This document shows positions 52,228 through 61,772 of a DNA stretch of 64,000 nucleotides, piece by piece. The position numbers were made by a program, and so were the translations under genes. Where the stretch lies: the NCBI RefSeq assembly GCF_029428875.1, contig NZ_JAJSOO010000001.1:1550001-1614000 (forward strand), in the 5' to 3' direction. Numbering within the stretch: position 1 is the stretch's first letter; each line of letters opens with the position of its first letter. The notes under the pieces were generated by a model, which did no database searches, was not told the DNA's origin, and saw nothing but the letters and a program-made list of their open reading frames with translations. Source of the stretch: Streptomyces sp. JH34 (GTDB lineage Bacteria; Actinomycetota; Actinomycetes; Streptomycetales; Streptomycetaceae).

Positions 52228-53247
52228 ATGAACCCCGCCGCGAAGATCACCGCCTTCGTCACCGCACTCACGGCTTCCTTCGGCGCCGCGTTCGGCATCG
52301 GGGCCGCGGTGGGCCCCGGTACCGGAACCTCGGGCTCCCCCGACGAGCGGGCCGGACACGCGGAGAGCTCGGCGCCGCACACGGACCCGAGCCGCTCGGC
52401 GCATCCCCCGGGGGGCCTCCAGCTCACCGAGGGCGGCTACACACTCGACCTGAGGACCCCGCGAGTGGAGGCCGGACAGCGGAGCGAACTGCGGTTCGCC
52501 ATCCGGGACCTGGCCGGGCGACTGGTCACGGAGTACCGGCGCGAGCACGGCAAGGAACTCCATCTGGTCCTCGCCTCACGCGACCTGGTCACCTACCGCC
52601 ATCTGCACCCGACCCGGGCGGCCGACGGCACGTGGAGCACACCGGTCGAACTGCCGGCGGCGGGCGACTACCGGGTCTTCGCCGACTTCACACCCGCGGA
52701 CGCGAACGCCGTCGGTCTGACCCTGGGAGCGGATCTGGCCGTGTCCGGGCCGTACAAGGCGGCGGAGCTCCCGAAGCCCGCCGCGACGGCCGTCGTCGAC
52801 GGATACACGATCACCCTGAACGGCACCCTGCGCCCCGACGTGCCGGAACGTCTCACCTTCACCGTGCGGAAGAACGGACGTCCGGTCCCCGACCTGCAGC
52901 CCTATCTGGGCGCGTACGGGCACCTCGTCGCCCTGCGCGCCGGAGACCTCGCCCATCTTCACGTCCATCCCGACGGCGAACCCAGCGACGGCTCCACGAA
53001 GCCGGGTCCCGGCGTCTCCTTCACCGCGACGGCGCCCGGTCCCGCCACCTACCGGCTGTTCCTGGACTTCAAGCACGACGGCACCGTCCGGACGGCGGCC
53101 TTCACCCTCCCGTCCGGAGCGGCGACGCGGACGCCCCACCCGTCGGCACCGGCGGACGGGCACGAGGACGGGCACGGCGACGGCACGTCGGGCGGGCATG
53201 CGGCCAGGCGCGCGGCTTCGGCGTCGGTGCCGGTACGGCCCTCGTAG
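52228..53247 (+). CDS. His-rich exported protein, probable copper-resistance component
   Basis: A 339-residue protein with an N-terminal hydrophobic anchor or signal (about 6-30). Two beta-rich repeats follow: residues about 65-165 (GGYTLDLRT to VFADF) and 185-300 (DGYTITLNG to LFLDF), each with an HLHP or HLHVHP cluster. The C-terminus is His/Asp/Gly-rich (HEDGHGDGTSGGH). The clusters could bind copper outside the cell. It starts at ATG behind AGGAGCAGGAG and is divergent from copA across three CsoR-like sites. No named family is certain; the repeats recall YtkA/FixH-like domains. Confidence 0.78.
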   Translation: MNPAAKITAFVTALTASFGAAFGIGAAVGPGTGTSGSPDERAGHAESSAPHTDPSRSAHPPGGLQLTEGGYTLDLRTPRVEAGQRSELRFAIRDLAGRLVTEYRREHGKELHLVLASRDLVTYRHLHPTRAADGTWSTPVELPAAGDYRVFADFTPADANAVGLTLGADLAVSGPYKAAELPKPAATAVVDGYTITLNGTLRPDVPERLTFTVRKNGRPVPDLQPYLGAYGHLVALRAGDLAHLHVHPDGEPSDGSTKPGPGVSFTATAPGPATYRLFLDFKHDGTVRTAAFTLPSGAATRTPHPSAPADGHEDGHGDGTSGGHAARRAASASVPVRPS

Positions 53248-53329
53248 GCATCGGTGACGGCCGCCCGGCGCAGCTGCGGGGCCCGGTCCTCCCGGGGGTG
53301 GCAGGGGAAGCTGACGAAGGGGCCGCGGT

Positions 53330-54289
53330 TCAGCCGGCCGTGGCGGCGGACCGGGTCCCGGCGCTCCTGCCCGCCGCCCGGTCCGGCACCTCCTGCGCCG
53401 GACCGCCCCGTGCCGGCTCCCGGAACAACGCGACGGCGTGTCCGGCGAAGCGCCGGATGCCGGGTGTCGTCCGCTCCTTCGGCCAGACCAGGCGCAGGGG
53501 CACGGCCGGCCCGTCCTCCAGACGGATGCCGACGGTTCCCTCAGGTGCGCCGGCGCCGCCCGAAGGCGACGCGGCGAGCGCGACCGCCTGCCCGAGCCGG
53601 ACCACAGCCAGCATCTGCAGACCGTCGCTCACCTGGGGGCCCGGCGTCCCCGGCAGCCCGTCCGGCCAGAGGCGCGGGTCGTTGAGCTGGGGGCCTGCGC
53701 CCTGCCAGCCGAGCAGTGGTTCACCGGCCAGGTCGGCGATCCGCAGGGTCTTCGCGCCCGCCAGCCGGTGCTGGGCGCCCACCAGCACGCTGATCCGTTC
53801 GCGGCGCAGCACCACGCCGCTCAGTCCGTTGCCGCCGACGGGGGCGCGGACGAGGGCGATGTCGGCCTCACCCGAGCGCAGCCGGCCGAGCTGGTCGTCG
53901 ATCGTGCCGACGGCCGTCCGGGCCTGATGCGCCGGGTCGGCTTCGTTGTACGACTGGACCATCCCGTCCAGCAGGGCCGCGTCACAGCCGGGGCCGGTCA
54001 CCGTCACCGAGGCGTTCCGCTCGGCAGCCCGGCGTACCCGTGAGGTCATGTTCCCCGCCTGGGCCAGGAGCGACCTGCCCTCCTCCAGCATCGCGTGGCC
54101 GGCGGCGGTGAGCGTGACGCCCTTCGGTGTGCGCAGCAGCAGAGCGGCGCCGACGGACTTCTCCAGGGCCAGGACCGCGCGCGAGAGCGCGGGCTGTGTC
54201 ATCGACAGGCGGTGTGCGGCGCGGGTGAAGTTGCCCTCCTCCGCCACGGCGATGAAGTAGTGGACCTGCCGTATCTCCACGTCACCCAT
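53330..54289 (-). CDS. LysR-family transcriptional regulator
   Basis: A 319-residue regulator. The N-terminal winged helix reads HYFIAVAEEGNFTRAAHRLSMTQPALSRAVLALEKSVGAALL. A periplasmic-binding-type effector domain follows. ATG at 54289. It is divergent from an SDR gene 144 bp away and probably controls it, as LysR regulators usually do. The C-terminal 35 residues are Pro/Gly/Arg-rich and outside the domain. Confidence 0.9.
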   Translation of the reverse strand: MGDVEIRQVHYFIAVAEEGNFTRAAHRLSMTQPALSRAVLALEKSVGAALLLRTPKGVTLTAAGHAMLEEGRSLLAQAGNMTSRVRRAAERNASVTVTGPGCDAALLDGMVQSYNEADPAHQARTAVGTIDDQLGRLRSGEADIALVRAPVGGNGLSGVVLRRERISVLVGAQHRLAGAKTLRIADLAGEPLLGWQGAGPQLNDPRLWPDGLPGTPGPQVSDGLQMLAVVRLGQAVALAASPSGGAGAPEGTVGIRLEDGPAVPLRLVWPKERTTPGIRRFAGHAVALFREPARGGPAQEVPDRAAGRSAGTRSAATAG

Positions 54290-54433
54290 ACGCGCATCCT
54301 CCCACCTGGCCCCATGCCCGCGCGGCATCGGGCCATGCGGGATCGGAACTTCCATGACCGTCGGCGGGGCGGTCTGCTGGAGGCACGGACGGCGGCACCC
54401 CGCCCCGGCCGAGGCATCGAGCAGGAGCACAGC

Positions 54434-55309
54434 ATGACTCAGTACGCCCCGAGGGCAGTGGTGACGGCCGGCACCGGCGGCATTGGACTGGAGACGGCCC
54501 TCGGGCTGGCGCGCCGGGGGTGGGACCTCACGCTCGTCGGTCGCGACCAGGACAGGGGCGGGGCGGCGGTGGCCCGCGTCGACGAGGCGGCGGGGCGCCG
54601 CGCCGGGCGTTTCGTCAGCGCGGATCTGTCGTCACTCGCCGAGACCCGGCGGCTGGGAGAGCGACTCGCCGGCGAGGGCGGCCTCGCCCTGCTGGTGAAC
54701 AACGTGGGTGGCATGTGGACCGAGCGCCGGGAGAGCCCGGAGGGCGTCGAGATGAGCATCGCCCTCAACCACCTCTCGCCCTACGTCCTCACCGGGACGC
54801 TGACCGACGCGCTCGCCGAGGCGGCACCGAGCCGCATCGTGAACGTCACGTCGAGCGCCGTCGCCGCGGCGCAGGGGGTGTTCGACGCGGCCGAACCGCC
54901 CGGCCCCCACTACGGTCTCGCCGCCACCGGACGGGCCAAGCTGGCCCATCTCGCCCATACCCTGGAGCTCGCCGGCCGGCTTCGCCCCCGGGGCATCTCG
55001 GTCTTCGCCGCCGACCCCGGTGCGGCCGCGACGGACAACGCGGCACAGATGACGGTCGACATCCTGCCTCCCGCGCTGCGGCCCCACTGGGAGGAGATCA
55101 AGAAGGGTGTCTCGGCCCCGGTGGCGGCGGCCGCGGCGGGGCCCCTGGCCGCCGCCACCGATCCGGCGATGGAAGGACGCACCGGTCTGGTGATCGGGTC
55201 CGGTGGGACCGTGGACGAGACACTCCTGGCCTTCGTCTCCCCCGAACTCACCGAGGCCGTGCGTGTCTGGACGGCCGAGCTTCTGGCGAAGGCGGGCCAC
55301 GGGTCCTGA
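54434..55309 (+). CDS. short-chain dehydrogenase/reductase-like protein, catalytic Tyr replaced
   Basis: A 291-residue SDR-fold protein resembling retinol-dehydrogenase-like enzymes. The cofactor loop is TAGTGGIGLETA, then NNVGG and IVNVTSSAV. At the catalytic YxxxK position it reads TGRAK (Thr165, Lys169), so the proton-donating tyrosine is missing, while a Tyr lies six residues earlier (HYG). It may be inactive, use the other tyrosine or act as a sensor. ATG at 54434 behind GGAGC. Divergent from the LysR gene. Confidence 0.86.
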   Translation: MTQYAPRAVVTAGTGGIGLETALGLARRGWDLTLVGRDQDRGGAAVARVDEAAGRRAGRFVSADLSSLAETRRLGERLAGEGGLALLVNNVGGMWTERRESPEGVEMSIALNHLSPYVLTGTLTDALAEAAPSRIVNVTSSAVAAAQGVFDAAEPPGPHYGLAATGRAKLAHLAHTLELAGRLRPRGISVFAADPGAAATDNAAQMTVDILPPALRPHWEEIKKGVSAPVAAAAAGPLAAATDPAMEGRTGLVIGSGGTVDETLLAFVSPELTEAVRVWTAELLAKAGHGS

Positions 55310-55327
55310 CGGGGCGCCGCCTCGCCG

Positions 55328-55361
55328 GGCGGGCACCGGCCTACGGACGCCGGTGCCCGCC
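55328..55361. terminator. bidirectional hairpin between SDR and glucarate genes
   Basis: A perfect 13-bp stem (55328-55340 with 55349-55361) and eight-base loop, 18 bp after the SDR stop and within the 175 bp to the convergent glucarate dehydratase. Confidence 0.65.
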
Positions 55362-55484
55362 GGACGGGCGCACGGGGCGGTGCCGGCCGGATCGGCCTGC
55401 GGAGCGAGGAGCCGGCGCCGTCCGGCGGGACCGCCCCGCACCGCTCCGGTCGCGTGGGGCCACGCGCACCGGGCTCCGCCGGGT

Positions 55485-56813
55485 CTACCGCACCAGGCAG
55501 GGCCGCTTGGCGTCGAACGTCCAGCCGGGTACGAGGTACTGCATGGCGTCGGCGTCGTCACGCGCCCCCAGGGCCTCCTTCAGGTAGAGCTCGTGGGCGG
55601 CGTGGAGGCGGTCCGTGTCGAGTTCGACGCCCAGCCCGGGTGCGTCGGGGACGGCGATCTCGCCGTCGGAGATGCGCGGCGGGGCGACGGTGAGCCGCTC
55701 CAGGCCCTCCTGCCAGATCCAGTGCGTGTCCAGGGCGTTGTACTCCCCCGGGGCCGCGGCACCGCAGTGGGTGATCATGGCGAGGGAGATGTCGAAGTGG
55801 TTGTTGGAGTGACAGCCCCAGGTCAGGCCCATCGCGTTGCACAGCTGGGCCACGCGCACCGATCCCCGCATGGTCCAGAAGTGCGGGTCGGCGAGCGGGA
55901 TGGAGACCGACTGCAGGGCGAGGGCGTGGGTCAGCTGCCGCCAGTCGGTGGCGATCATGTTGGTCGCGGTCGGTAGACCCGTGGCACGGCGGAACTCGGC
56001 CAGGACCTCGCGCCCCGAGTAGCCGTCCTCAGCCCCGCAGGGGTCCTCGGCGTAGGCGAGGGTGCCCACGAGCGGGGAGCACAGTTCGACCGCCTCGCGC
56101 AGCGACCAGGCGCCGTTCGGGTCCAGGGTGATCCGCGCCGAGGGAAAGCGGTCCTTGAGCGCGCGGACGGCCTCGACCTCCTCGGGCCCCGCGAGGACTC
56201 CGCCCTTCAGCTTGAAGTCCCGGAAGCCGTACAGGTCGTGGGCGGCCTCGGCCTGGCGGACGATCGCCCCGGGGGTGAGGGCCTCCTCGTGGCGGATGCG
56301 GTACCAGTCGACGTCGGACCCGGGCTCGCGGACGTAGTCCAGCTCCGTGCGGTCGGGGTCGCCGACGTAGAAGAGGTAGCCCAGCACCCTGACGGAGTTC
56401 CGCTGCTGACCGTCGCCCAGCAGGGCCGCGACCGGCACGTCGAGGTGCTGGCCCAGCAGGTCGAGCAGGGCCGACTCGACGGCCGTGACGGCGTGGACGG
56501 TGGTCCGCAGATCGAAGGTCTGGGCGCCGCGTCCGCCGGAGTCGCGGTCCGCGAACCTGCTTCCGATCTCGCGCAGGACGCGCTGGTAGTCGCCCACCTT
56601 CGCGCCGAGGACCAGCGACTCGGAGTCGCGGAGTGTCCGGGTGATCCTCTCGCCTCCGGGCACCTCCCCGAGTCCCGTGCGGCCCTCGGAGTCCTTCAGG
56701 ACGACGACGTTGCGGGTGAAGAAGGGGCCGTGGGCGCCGGAGAGGTTCAGCTCCATGGAGTCGCGGCCGGCGACGGGATAGACGGCGAAGTGGGTGACGG
56801 TCGGCTGGTTCAT
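55485..56813 (-). CDS. gudD: glucarate dehydratase
   Basis: A 442-residue enolase-superfamily enzyme. The general-base lysines are in DFKLKGG, metal ligands begin at LDPNGAWS and continue at YAEDPCG, and the second catalytic His is in [13 protein letters not shown]. It dehydrates D-glucarate to 5-dehydro-4-deoxyglucarate. It is the last gene of the unit kdgD-gntP-gudD, 50 bp behind gntP. ATG at 56813. Confidence 0.94.
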   Translation of the reverse strand: MNQPTVTHFAVYPVAGRDSMELNLSGAHGPFFTRNVVVLKDSEGRTGLGEVPGGERITRTLRDSESLVLGAKVGDYQRVLREIGSRFADRDSGGRGAQTFDLRTTVHAVTAVESALLDLLGQHLDVPVAALLGDGQQRNSVRVLGYLFYVGDPDRTELDYVREPGSDVDWYRIRHEEALTPGAIVRQAEAAHDLYGFRDFKLKGGVLAGPEEVEAVRALKDRFPSARITLDPNGAWSLREAVELCSPLVGTLAYAEDPCGAEDGYSGREVLAEFRRATGLPTATNMIATDWRQLTHALALQSVSIPLADPHFWTMRGSVRVAQLCNAMGLTWGCHSNNHFDISLAMITHCGAAAPGEYNALDTHWIWQEGLERLTVAPPRISDGEIAVPDAPGLGVELDTDRLHAAHELYLKEALGARDDADAMQYLVPGWTFDAKRPCLVR

Positions 56814-56863
56814 GCTGGTCGGGTTCCTTGGGTGCGAGAGAGGACGGGCCGGGGCGGGGGCCT

Positions 56864-58201
56864 TCAGAGGCCGATGACGTCGAGGGTCCACTCGGCCGCG
56901 AGGACACCGCCGAGACCGAGGACGGCGAGCACGGTCGTGTAGCCGGTGCGGACCTTGATCGCCTGGATGACCGAGAGGTTGAAGTACTCCTTGAACAGCC
57001 AGAATCCCGGGTCGTTGACGTGGGAGAAGGCGATCGATCCGCACGAGACGGCGAGCACCATCATCTCGGGGTGTGCGCCGCTTCCCGCGAGGAGCGGCAG
57101 CACCACGCCCGAGGCGGTGACCACGGCGACCGTCGCCGAGCCGAGCGCGATGCGCAGGATGGCGGCGATGAGCCAGGCCAGGATGATCGGCGAGACGGGC
57201 CAGCTCTCCGTGATGTCCTTGATGTAGTCGGATATCCCGCCCTCGACGAGCACGTTCTTGAACGCTCCGCCCGCACCGATGACCAGCAGGATCATCGCCA
57301 TCGCCTGGGCCGCCGAGGCGCAGGAGGCGCCGACGTCGGCCAGGCTGCGGCCGATCCGCGGCCCGAAGGCCCAGGCCGCCAGGAGGAGGGCCAGCAGGAG
57401 AGCGATCGGCGCGGAGCCGACGAAGGCGACCCCGTGCAGGAACGGGCTGTCGCCGGACGCGGCCATGTCGACCACGGCGGCGCCGGCGATCAGCACCACC
57501 GGGAAGAGCGCCACGAACAGCGACCACCCCATGCCGGGCATCTCCTCGTCCGTGAACTCGCGTTCACTGACCAGGCCCTTGGGTATGGAGGGGTTCATCG
57601 CCTTCACGAACGGCAGCCGCGGCCACAGCAGCGCGACGAGCGCACCGGCCGGCACGGCGATGAAGAGGCCGTAGAAGAGGGTGTGGCCGACGGAGGCGTG
57701 GAACGTCGCGGCGACGGCGGTGGGACCGGGGTGCGGCGGGAGGAAGCTGTGCATCGTGGACAGTGAGATCGACATCGGCAGGCCCACCCACAGCAGGTTC
57801 ACCCCGGTGACCCTGACGAGCGTGAACGCGATCGGCACGATGATGATGAAGGCGACCTCGTAGAACATGGTCACGCCGATGAGCATCGACGTGACCACCA
57901 TGGCCAGCTGGACCCCGCGCGGCCCGAAGGCGTCGAGCAGCTTGCCCGCGATCCTCTGGGCCGCTCCGGAGTCACCCATGATCCGCCCGACCATCGCACC
58001 GAGGCCGATGGTGAGCATGGTGTCGCCGATCTGGTCCCCGATGCCCGCCGAGAGGACGTCCGGGATCTCGACCGCGGGTATCCCCTGGACCAGAGCCACG
58101 CCGACGGCCACCAGCAACAGGGCGGCGAAGCCGTTGAGTTTCATACGGGTCATCAGGAGCAGCAGCGCCACGACGCTGATCCCCACTACGACGAGCGGCA
58201 T
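56864..58201 (-). CDS. GntP-family gluconate/glucarate proton symporter
   Basis: A 445-residue transporter of normal GntP length with about twelve helices. Signatures are [21 protein letters not shown] and [22 protein letters not shown]. The family takes up gluconate-type sugar acids with protons; the neighbours indicate glucarate here. ATG at 58201 follows GAAGGGGAA. An 8-bp repeat array lies directly upstream in the leader. Confidence 0.92.
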   Translation of the reverse strand: MPLVVVGISVVALLLLMTRMKLNGFAALLLVAVGVALVQGIPAVEIPDVLSAGIGDQIGDTMLTIGLGAMVGRIMGDSGAAQRIAGKLLDAFGPRGVQLAMVVTSMLIGVTMFYEVAFIIIVPIAFTLVRVTGVNLLWVGLPMSISLSTMHSFLPPHPGPTAVAATFHASVGHTLFYGLFIAVPAGALVALLWPRLPFVKAMNPSIPKGLVSEREFTDEEMPGMGWSLFVALFPVVLIAGAAVVDMAASGDSPFLHGVAFVGSAPIALLLALLLAAWAFGPRIGRSLADVGASCASAAQAMAMILLVIGAGGAFKNVLVEGGISDYIKDITESWPVSPIILAWLIAAILRIALGSATVAVVTASGVVLPLLAGSGAHPEMMVLAVSCGSIAFSHVNDPGFWLFKEYFNLSVIQAIKVRTGYTTVLAVLGLGGVLAAEWTLDVIGL

Positions 58202-58218
58202 GTCAGTTCCCCTTCGAA

Positions 58219-58258
58219 CTGTCGGACTGTCGGGCTGTCGGGCTGTCGGGCTGTCGGA
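58219..58258. repeat. five tandem 8-bp repeats in the gntP leader
   Basis: The unit CTGTCGG(G/A) occurs five times head to tail without interruption, ending just before the gntP ribosome binding site. The array is non-coding. Copy number change would alter the spacing between kdgD and gntP. Confidence 0.8.
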
Positions 58259-58317
58259 CCGCCGGCGCCGCACGGCTCCTCCGCGGGAGCCGTCGGCCGG
58301 AGCGGTGGGGGCACGGC

Positions 58318-59295
58318 TCAGGCGGTGCGGTGGCGGGCGGCGCCGACCAGGTCCAGCCCGGTGTCGAGGACCTTCTCCAGGTCGGTGAGGTCGACGGGCC
58401 CCGGATCGGTGAGCGGGGCGCGCACGGGGCCGACCGGCAGTCCGCGCAGCCGGGCCGCCGCCTTGACCAGGGAGACGCCGTAACCGGGGACCCGGTCCCG
58501 CAGTTCGACCAGCGGTACGTAGAAGCCGCGCAGCAGCTTCCGCGTCACGGTTTCGTCGCCGTCCCGCAGGGCGGTGAAGAAGGCGTCGGCGATCTCGGGC
58601 GCGAACGCGTGGACGGCGGAGGAGTAGGCGGGGACGCCGACGGTGGCGTAGGCGCCGGCCTGGATCTCCGCGGTGGCGGCACCGTTGAAGAAGAGGAAGC
58701 CGTCGGGAGCGGCGAGGGTGAGGCGCTGGAGCCGGTCGAGGTCGCTGTGCCCGTCCTTCAGGCCCACGACCGTGGGGATCTCGGCGATCCGGCGCACGCT
58801 GTCGGCCGTGAAGGTGACCTGGCCGCGCTGGTAGGCGATCAGCGGCAGCCGTGTGCCGGCCGCGATCCGGCGCAACTGCTCGACGAGTCCGTCCTGCGGG
58901 GCCGCGACCAGGTAGTGGGGCATGACCAGCAGGGCGTCCGCACCGGCCTCCTCCGCGATGCGCGCGAAGCGCAGTGCCTGCGCCCAGCCGTAGCCGGTGC
59001 CGGCCACCACGGGCAGCCGGCCGTCGGCGGTCTCCACCGCCGCCCGGACGACCGTCCGGTACTCGTCCTCGTCGAGGGCGCCGAACTCGCCGGTCCCGCA
59101 GGCCGGGAACAGCGCGCCGGGTGCGGTTGCCACCTGGCCACTCAGATACGCCCGGTACGACTCCAGGTCGAGACCGCCGTCCTCACGGAAGCTGGTGAGG
59201 GGGAACGAGAGCACTCCGTTCGCCATGCCGTCCCGCAGCCTCTGGACGACGTCCTCGGTGTCCGCGTTGATGCGCTCCACAAATCTCATCCTCAT
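58318..59295 (-). CDS. kdgD: 5-dehydro-4-deoxyglucarate dehydratase
   Basis: A 325-residue DapA-superfamily barrel with Schiff-base Lys180 (GLKDGHSDL), Tyr155 (IAYQRG) and the GTGEF carboxylate loop near residue 69. It decarboxylates and dehydrates 5-dehydro-4-deoxyglucarate to 2-oxoglutarate semialdehyde, the step after glucarate dehydratase. It is the first gene of the operon. ATG at 59295 or two codons later at 59289. The semialdehyde dehydrogenase is not in the window. Confidence 0.93.
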   Translation of the reverse strand: MRMRFVERINADTEDVVQRLRDGMANGVLSFPLTSFREDGGLDLESYRAYLSGQVATAPGALFPACGTGEFGALDEDEYRTVVRAAVETADGRLPVVAGTGYGWAQALRFARIAEEAGADALLVMPHYLVAAPQDGLVEQLRRIAAGTRLPLIAYQRGQVTFTADSVRRIAEIPTVVGLKDGHSDLDRLQRLTLAAPDGFLFFNGAATAEIQAGAYATVGVPAYSSAVHAFAPEIADAFFTALRDGDETVTRKLLRGFYVPLVELRDRVPGYGVSLVKAAARLRGLPVGPVRAPLTDPGPVDLTDLEKVLDTGLDLVGAARHRTA

Positions 59296-59307
59296 ATGCA
59301 GATGGCG

Positions 59308-59315
59308 TACATGTA
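59308..59315. promoter_or_regulatory. candidate IclR operator core in the kdgD/IclR divergent region
   Basis: TACATGTA is an 8-bp palindrome in an A+T-rich stretch of the 91-bp intergenic region between kdgD and the regulator. It lies in the likely kdgD promoter zone and is a reasonable IclR target, but it is short. Confidence 0.35.
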
Positions 59316-59386
59316 TGGGAACGGAGGTTAGGCGGGTGAACGCGACAGGGTCAATGGGTCCGACAGCGCGGATTTAAGATGGGCGG

Positions 59387-60175
59387 ATGCCGGAGAACAG
59401 CGGGGTCCGTGGGGTGAAGTCGGCGTCCCGTACGGTCGCCCTGCTCGAACTCCTCGCCGCCCGGGGCGACCGGCCGGCGCGGCTCGACGAACTCGCCGGG
59501 GAACTCGGCGTACCGCGCAGCAGCATGTACCAGCTGCTGCGGACCCTCGTCGACTGCGGCTGGGTACGCACCGACACGACCGGCTCCCTGTACGGCATCG
59601 GCATCCGCGCCCTGCACACGGGGACGAGCTATCTGGACAGCGATCCGCATGTGCGCGCGGCGCGGCCCTATCTCGACGAGGCCTCGGACGCGCTCGGCGA
59701 GACGATCCATCTGGCACGGCTCGACGGCTCGAGCGTCGTGTACCTCGCGACGCGCGAGTCCCACGAGTACGTACGCACCCTCGACCGGGTCGGCCGCCGC
59801 ATCCCGGCGCACGCCGGAGCGCTCGGCAAGGCCCTGCTCGCCGAGCGCCCGGACGATCGGCTGCCGCTCCCCGAGGGGCCCCTGACGCCCCGTACGGAGA
59901 ACACGCACACCGAACGCGCCACGCTGCTGGCAGACCTCGCCGGGGTGCGCGAGCGCGGCTACTCGATCGACCGCGAGGAGACGGTGACGGGCATCGCCGG
60001 CTTCGGCTTCGCCCTGCGGTACGACTCACCGGCCGTCGACGCCATCAGTTGCTCGGTGCCGGTGGCGCGGCTCGGCGAGGACCACGAGAGGCGGGTCGTG
60101 GCGGTCATGCGGGACATCCGGACCAAGATCGAGAGCGTCCTGTCCCCCGCGTCCGGCGCCCCCGACTGGCGCTGA
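59387..60175 (+). CDS. IclR-family regulator of glucarate catabolism
   Basis: A 262-residue IclR protein. The winged helix is SASRTVALLELLAARGDRPARLDELAGELGVPRSSMYQLLRTL. The effector domain includes HAGALGKALLAE and ends in the usual GFALRYDSPAVDAIS strand region. Divergence from kdgD points to control of the glucarate operon, probably by repression relieved by a sugar acid. ATG at 59387. Its end is 87 bp from the IS110 transposase stop, and the gene is intact. Confidence 0.92.
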   Translation: MPENSGVRGVKSASRTVALLELLAARGDRPARLDELAGELGVPRSSMYQLLRTLVDCGWVRTDTTGSLYGIGIRALHTGTSYLDSDPHVRAARPYLDEASDALGETIHLARLDGSSVVYLATRESHEYVRTLDRVGRRIPAHAGALGKALLAERPDDRLPLPEGPLTPRTENTHTERATLLADLAGVRERGYSIDREETVTGIAGFGFALRYDSPAVDAISCSVPVARLGEDHERRVVAVMRDIRTKIESVLSPASGAPDWR

Positions 60176-60262
60176 CCCGCCCCGCGTCCGCCGGCGGGGG
60201 GTGCCTCTATGTCGTTCGTCAAGGCACCCTGTCGGGTTTGGGGTGGTTCGGTGTTGCTGGGG

Positions 60263-61480
60263 TTATGCGGCGAGCTCGACGTTCTTGGGCGCCCGCGATT
60301 CGTAGAAGGTGCCGTCGCGGAGCATGGCGAACAGGACGCTGATGCGCTGGCGGGCGAGGCGGAGAAGGGCTTGGGTGTGGGTTTTGCCGCGGGCTCGCTG
60401 CTTGTCGTAGTAGGTCCGGGAGGCCGGATCGGCGTTTATGCAGGCGAAGGCGGAGAGGAACATGGCCCGCTTCAGCTGCCGGTTCCCGCCGCGGGGCGCG
60501 TGTTCGCCATGGATCGAGGTGCCCGAGGACTTGGTCGTCGGTGCGAGGCCGGCGTAGGAAGCCAGGTGGGCGGCGGTGGGGAAGTTGGTGCCGTCGCCGA
60601 CGGTGACCAGCAGGACTGCGGCGGTCCTGACGCCGACGCCGGGCATCGAGGTCAGGACTTGGGAAAGAGGGTGGGCCTCCAGCAGGCTGTTGATCTGGGC
60701 TTCCAGGGCCCGGCGCTGTTCGTGGACGGCGGCGAGCGAGCGGGCCAGGGACGGGACCACGATGTCGAGGGTGCCGGTGCCGGGAACGGTCACGGTCTGC
60801 TCGTCCAGGGCGTCGAAGATGTCGTCGATCAGCCGTGCGGCCATGCGCGGGGCCTTGGGCCGGATCAGCTCGACGAGGCGGCGTCGGCCGGCTTTGCGCA
60901 GGGCGGCCGGGGAGCCGTGGCGTTCAAGGAGCCAGGTGACGGCTTGGTGGTCCAGGCGGGGCCCCAGGACGCGCTCCAGGCTGGGGTGGAACTGGGTGAG
61001 AAGGCCGCGTATCCGGTTGCTGGTGCGGGTGGCCTCGGCGGCCAGGTCCTGGTCGAAGCCGGTCAGCACGGTCAGCTCGGCGGTGATCTCGTCGGTCAGT
61101 TCGAGCGAGCGCAGGGTGTGCGGCATGGTCCGTGCGGCGTCGGCAATGACGGCCGCGTCCTTGGCGTCGGTCTTGGCCTCGCCGGGGTAGAGGTCGGCGA
61201 TCCGGCGCATAGCCAGGCCGGGCAGGTAGGCGACGCGACAGCCGGTGTCCCGGGCGACGGCCAGGGGCAGAGCGCCGATGGAGGCGGGCTGGTCCACGAT
61301 GACCAGGACGGTGCCGAACTTCGCGGTCAGCTTGTCGAACACGGCCCGCAGCTTCGGCTCGCTGTTCGGCAGCGGCTTGTCGAAGACCTTCTTCCCGGCC
61401 GGGGTGAGCCCGTGCCCGTGGTGAGCGGACTTGCCGACGTCCAGGCCGAGGAACACGCCCACGTCTTCGATCTCGAACAT
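60263..61480 (-). CDS. IS110-family transposase
   Basis: A 405-residue transposase. The N-terminal DEDD RuvC-like domain shows FLGLDVGKSAHHGHG, VIVDQPASIG and DAKDAAVIADAARTM. The C-terminal Transposase_20 domain shows LTSMPGVGVRTAAVLLVTVGDGTNFPTAAHLASYAGLAP with the catalytic serine region SSGTSIHGEHAPRGGNRQLKRAMF. Both parts are complete, so the element may be active. ATG at 61480. Confidence 0.94.
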   Translation of the reverse strand: MFEIEDVGVFLGLDVGKSAHHGHGLTPAGKKVFDKPLPNSEPKLRAVFDKLTAKFGTVLVIVDQPASIGALPLAVARDTGCRVAYLPGLAMRRIADLYPGEAKTDAKDAAVIADAARTMPHTLRSLELTDEITAELTVLTGFDQDLAAEATRTSNRIRGLLTQFHPSLERVLGPRLDHQAVTWLLERHGSPAALRKAGRRRLVELIRPKAPRMAARLIDDIFDALDEQTVTVPGTGTLDIVVPSLARSLAAVHEQRRALEAQINSLLEAHPLSQVLTSMPGVGVRTAAVLLVTVGDGTNFPTAAHLASYAGLAPTTKSSGTSIHGEHAPRGGNRQLKRAMFLSAFACINADPASRTYYDKQRARGKTHTQALLRLARQRISVLFAMLRDGTFYESRAPKNVELAA

Positions 61481-61735
61481 CGCGCCCTTCCAGGGGGTTT
61501 GACGGTGCCGGCCTCGGCTCGGGTGTCGTGCTCGCGCATCCACGTTATGCAGACCTGCCGCCCGCGAACTGTCCGGCATTGCGCCGGACCGGACGGTGGC
61601 CGGACCTCTGATCAGCGTCTCCGACGAACACCCCCGGACCCGGTGACACCACCCCCCAGGTCATGCCTTCGACAGGGGGACACAGTCATGCCGGGCCCAG
61701 AGGCCAGCGGCCCCGTTGCAGGACCGCGAAAAACA
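61481..61735 (-). ncRNA. candidate IS110 bridge-RNA region
   Basis: IS110-family elements encode a bridge RNA in the non-coding DNA before the transposase. This 255-bp stretch has no coding frame and contains a stem GTCCGGC/GCCGGAC (61571-61577 with 61583-61589) and two copies of GTCATGCC (61660-61667 and 61685-61692). The exact RNA and its guide loops could not be assigned. Confidence 0.45.
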
Positions 61736-61772
61736 TAACGGGGATCAAGCGCCCCGGGGATCTTCCGCCGTG

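Larger units (their letters stand above)
60195..61735 (-). mobile_element. IS110-family insertion sequence (ends approximate)
   Basis: One intact IS110-type transposase with short 3' and longer 5' non-coding flanks. IS110 elements have no clear terminal inverted repeats, so the ends are only estimated. A small hairpin (60201-60206 with 60222-60227) lies beyond the transposase stop. The element sits between the IclR gene and a PLP enzyme gene, breaking neither. Confidence 0.75.
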
